This document shows positions 61,701 to 64,000 of a stretch of 64,000 nucleotides of DNA, in pieces. How positions within the stretch are numbered: position 1 is the stretch's first letter; each line of letters starts with the position of its first letter. Below the pieces are notes generated by a model. It was not told where the DNA came from, did no database searches, and worked only from the letters and a program-made list of their open reading frames with translations. The stretch lies in NCBI RefSeq assembly GCF_001949145.1, contig NW_019091451.1, positions 345,806-409,805 of the forward strand, written 5' to 3'. The translations under genes and the position numbers were made by a program. Source of the DNA: Acanthaster planci. Taxonomy: Eukaryota; Echinodermata; Asteroidea; Valvatida; Acanthasteridae.

Positions 61701-63702
61701 GTAGATCTAATGGAAATATGCTAAATAAATCTAATTAGCCTCAGTTTTTATAAGTTAAGCCATCTAAGTAAAGTTATTTGGTAAGTTTGAAAGTCGATGT
61801 CCGCACCATTCTGAGTCTGCCATTACACTTCATCATGAGTACATCGGTTAGCTCGGGTTGTAAAAGTCCATTTTGGCAATGTTCAGGCACCGCGTTCAGC
61901 CGCGGTTGATGGAATGTTTTTCACTTATTGGTTATTAGGACTAAGTTCCTGCATCTCTTAACCACTTCGTGCAGGNNNNNNNNNNNNNNNNNNNNNNNNN
62001 NNNNNNNNNNNNNNNNNNNNNNNNNNNNNNNNNNNNNNNNNNNNNNNNNNNNNNNNNNNNNNNNNNNNNNNNNNNNNNNNNNNNNNNNNNNNNNNNNNNN
62101 NNNNNNNNNNNNNNNNNNNNNNNNNNNNNNNNNNNNNNNNNNNNNNNNNNNNNNNNNNNNNNNNNNNNNNNNNNNNNNNNNNNNNNNNNNNNNNNNNNNN
62201 NNNNNNNNNNNNNNNNNNNNNNNNNNNTTCCTTTGTCCGAGTTTGGAGACCCCGGCCACACATATAAACCATACGGCTCCGATTTCAGAGTCCCCGGCTG
62301 GTAGTGGTTAAGGAACTGTCTTCCCTTTTGCTACCAGACCATTTATGTGCCTTACTATTCACATTTTACCTGGGCATAGGCAATATTCAAGGTGGTTTGT
62401 GATTTTAATCAAATTCCTTGATTTGATTTCTTAATTTAAATCCAAATTTGATAGGTTTTGTAGCAAAGGAAATAAATAAAAGACAATTAACACACATTCA
62501 GCTAAATTTGTGTGTTCTGGAATAGATGTCTCAAATTTTTCCAAAAAAGTCTGCTGTAAATGTCATACATGTAATCTGATATAAATCTTAAAAATAAATT
62601 TTTTTAATTAGAAAAAGACATTTAAACAATTGCCAATTCTGTTGATAATTAAAAGAATATTGTGTAGTTATGAATGAAACTTTGGTTTTTAACAGTAATT
62701 TCCATTTACTGCTACATTGCCAGGAACTCCTTGTACCTAAAATGCGCATGTTCAATCCCGATGACCTGGTGGCTGGAATACACCTCGATCGACATCCACA
62801 TTACGGTGGGACGCCAGCAGTTTTTGTTACAGTTATGCCAACATTTTTTCCTGGATGAAGTCCAGGTTGTACCAGTTACATGTACAAGACATCAAGATGT
62901 TCAATATATTTCTCGGTGCACATAAAGATTGTGTACATGTAAGTGTTTGGAGTTTGGAGCTAAATCGGCTCACATAACATGTACGGGAATGTGTACATGC
63001 TTTTACTGAAAACTGTATTCCTGTGTTTACTTTGATGACTATTTCTGGCTTTATTTTTCTGCAGAGCTGACATATTAGATCCAGTCTTGTATCGTCTCGG
63101 GCTTCTTGTTGTTCTAAGATCTAGAGCAGCCAGAGGTAAGAGAACACTTTACACCGAAAGTGGCCTTTTGAATGCTAGTTCATGATAGTTAGTTTGCAGT
63201 GTAGTAATTAGTAGTACACACATAGATGGTCTTTTGCAAATTGGAAGTACTCTTTTACCATTCGGTTACACATGTACCTTAGTTCTTAGTTGCAAGTGCA
63301 CAAAGTACATGTACAATGCCTACCTCCACAGAATTGGAAAGAGTATACAAGTGTATCACCGTGCCCCTCCTAGAAATAGTTTGTGGATACAACTATGATG
63401 GGTGTTTTGATCGTGAGAAAATGCTGCAACATGTCAACAACATGTACACGTACATAAAGGCCATACACATTCACTCCATTGTGCATTTAAAAGGTGCATG
63501 AAGTTCCCTCTTCAGGGTGTGCACCTTCAGGGTGCGCGCCGAGGTGATTGGTCCTTTCTTTTTGATTCCCAGCGACCATTGGGGTCATGATCACCGCCTC
63601 CCACAACCCAGAGCAGGACAACGGGGCCAAGCTGGTGGAACCTATGGGGGAGATGCTGTTGCCGGCCTGGGAGGGATACGCAACACGAATTGCCAATACT
63701 TC
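58660..63702 (+). CDS. PGM3: PGM3, phosphoacetylglucosamine mutase (5' part, gene span)
   Basis: Three plus-strand exons (58660-58763, 63065-63135, 63573-63702) join in phase to give about 101 residues; the gene continues past the right edge. The enzyme converts GlcNAc-6-phosphate to GlcNAc-1-phosphate in the cytosolic UDP-GlcNAc (hexosamine) pathway. [11 protein letters not shown] matches [28 protein letters not shown] matches HLDHVMFRMGLLAVLRS, and [21 protein letters not shown] contains the catalytic phosphoserine (S68 here) in TASHNP. The tail [14 protein letters not shown] is also family-typical. PGM3 rather than PGM1/2 is supported by SHNPEQDNG and the short N-terminus. The intron between exons 1 and 2 is 4.3 kb and includes an assembly gap. 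Confidence 0.95.
59311..60099. mobile_element. Long inverted-repeat (foldback-like) element with subrepeated arms
   Basis: Left arm 59311-59540 and right arm 59833-60099 are inverted copies. Outer ends read TCTCTAGATTGTAGGTCAAC versus, on the opposite strand, GAGACTGGAATTCAGGTCAAC; inner ends read GCAGAAGGCGGGATA on both. Each arm carries unequal numbers of degenerate CCAACTCGCCCCCTGG-type units, then a unique part (CCACTGGTTTGGACCATTAA). The middle of about 290 bases is AT-rich with no open frame. The plan matches foldback (FB/Galileo-like) transposons. Confidence 0.75.
61976..62227. other. Assembly gap (252 N)
   Basis: Undetermined bases in PGM3 intron 1. The flanks carry an inverted pair: AGTTCC..CTTAACCAC before and GTGGTTAAGGAACT after. 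A hairpin may have blocked assembly. Open frames made of X across it are meaningless. Confidence 0.98.
63065..63135 (+). CDS. PGM3: PGM3 exon 2
   Basis: Residues 35-58. Acceptor TTTTTCTGCAG, donor [31 protein letters not shown] completes the first helix of domain 1. Confidence 0.94.
63573..63702 (+). CDS. PGM3: PGM3 exon 3 (catalytic serine)
   Basis: Residues 59-101 plus two bases. Acceptor TGATTCCCAG, donor [31 protein letters not shown] contains the Ser that carries the phosphate during catalysis. Confidence 0.96.
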
Positions 63703-64000
63703 GTGAGTACATACATGTACAAGTACATCCTGAAATCATGAAGGCACTTGTGGTTTTCAAAGAAATGCACAGCAATTTGATTGAAAAGAAAGAAATGGAC
63801 TACAATAGATGAGATTCAATATCCATCATAATTTCAACTCTATAGAAGTATTTGCATAAAGTTCCTGTCCATACTTGTAAAACAGTGTGAGCAGTTCTTG
63901 AAAGTAGATTTGTGACTGTATGTCATCTGCAAGTACATGTAATTTGTACATGTATTTTCAGCCTAGCTACTGCTAGCTACCCTATATACCTATATGTACA
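63703..64000 (+). other. PGM3 intron 3, start
   Basis: Begins GTGAGT. AT-rich with several ACATGT palindromes. No further exon before the window ends. Confidence 0.7.

Larger units (their letters stand above)
58764..63064 (+). other. PGM3 intron 1
   Basis: A 4.3-kb intron containing the foldback element 59311-60099 and the N gap. Its AT-rich remainder shows no exon. A plus-strand frame near 62.67-62.93 kb is not family-like. Confidence 0.75.

Noticed and set aside
61921-62311. Open frames spanning the N gap
   Set aside because: They are read through undetermined bases and carry no information.

Overview
This window is a piece of an animal nuclear genome. Coding information sits in short exons (47 to 352 bases inside the window, plus one larger exon cut by the left edge) with GT-AG borders, and introns reach 14.4 kb. 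The DNA carries TATA, CRE, YY1 and ETS-type promoter motifs, dispersed palindromic elements, minisatellites and an assembly gap. There are no operons or bacterial-type genes. The single-copy-style gene set, compact non-duplicated hexokinase and large amount of ACATGT-type palindromic sequence suggest a marine invertebrate, perhaps a deuterostome. The sequence alone does not fix the phylum.

Four protein genes can be assembled exon by exon with agreeing splice phases. (1) An LCOR/LCORL-type transcriptional corepressor lies on the minus strand. It starts at 22525, has six exons to the left edge and is cut off in the sixth. It carries the family's N-terminal Cys motif, a PLDLS CtBP-binding motif and a psq-type helix-turn-helix. 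(2) RMND5A, the Gid2-type RING subunit of the CTLH E3 ubiquitin ligase, lies on the minus strand, 34992 to 26084. It is complete with nine exons and 391 residues, and one intron has a GC-AG border. (3) A single-domain hexokinase/glucokinase lies on the minus strand, 55235 to 39083, with nine exons and about 460 residues, behind a CRE plus TATA promoter. (4) PGM3 (phosphoacetylglucosamine mutase) lies on the plus strand from 58660; its first three coding exons are present and the gene runs off the right edge.

Layout: LCOR-like exons and introns fill 1-22.5 kb. The first intron holds very dense ACATGT/GTACCGGTAC palindromes and a 25-bp minisatellite. 22.6-26.0 kb is an upstream/intergenic stretch. 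26.1-35.0 kb is RMND5A, whose introns carry foldback-like elements, one with an expanded 24-bp minisatellite. 35.1-39.0 kb is intergenic with the hexokinase 3' region. 39.1-55.2 kb is hexokinase, with a 9.3-kb first intron rich in short mobile elements. 55.4-58.6 kb is the divergent hexokinase/PGM3 upstream region. 58.7-64 kb is PGM3, whose first intron holds a long inverted-repeat foldback element and a 252-base N gap.

Functionally, hexokinase makes glucose-6-phosphate and PGM3 acts in the UDP-GlcNAc branch of hexose metabolism. The CTLH/GID ligase to which RMND5A belongs controls gluconeogenic enzymes in yeast. LCOR, RMND5 and HK members also lie near each other on several human paralogous chromosomes, so this block may preserve old linkage. 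I found no convincing new multi-gene system. The most unusual material is the repeat architecture.
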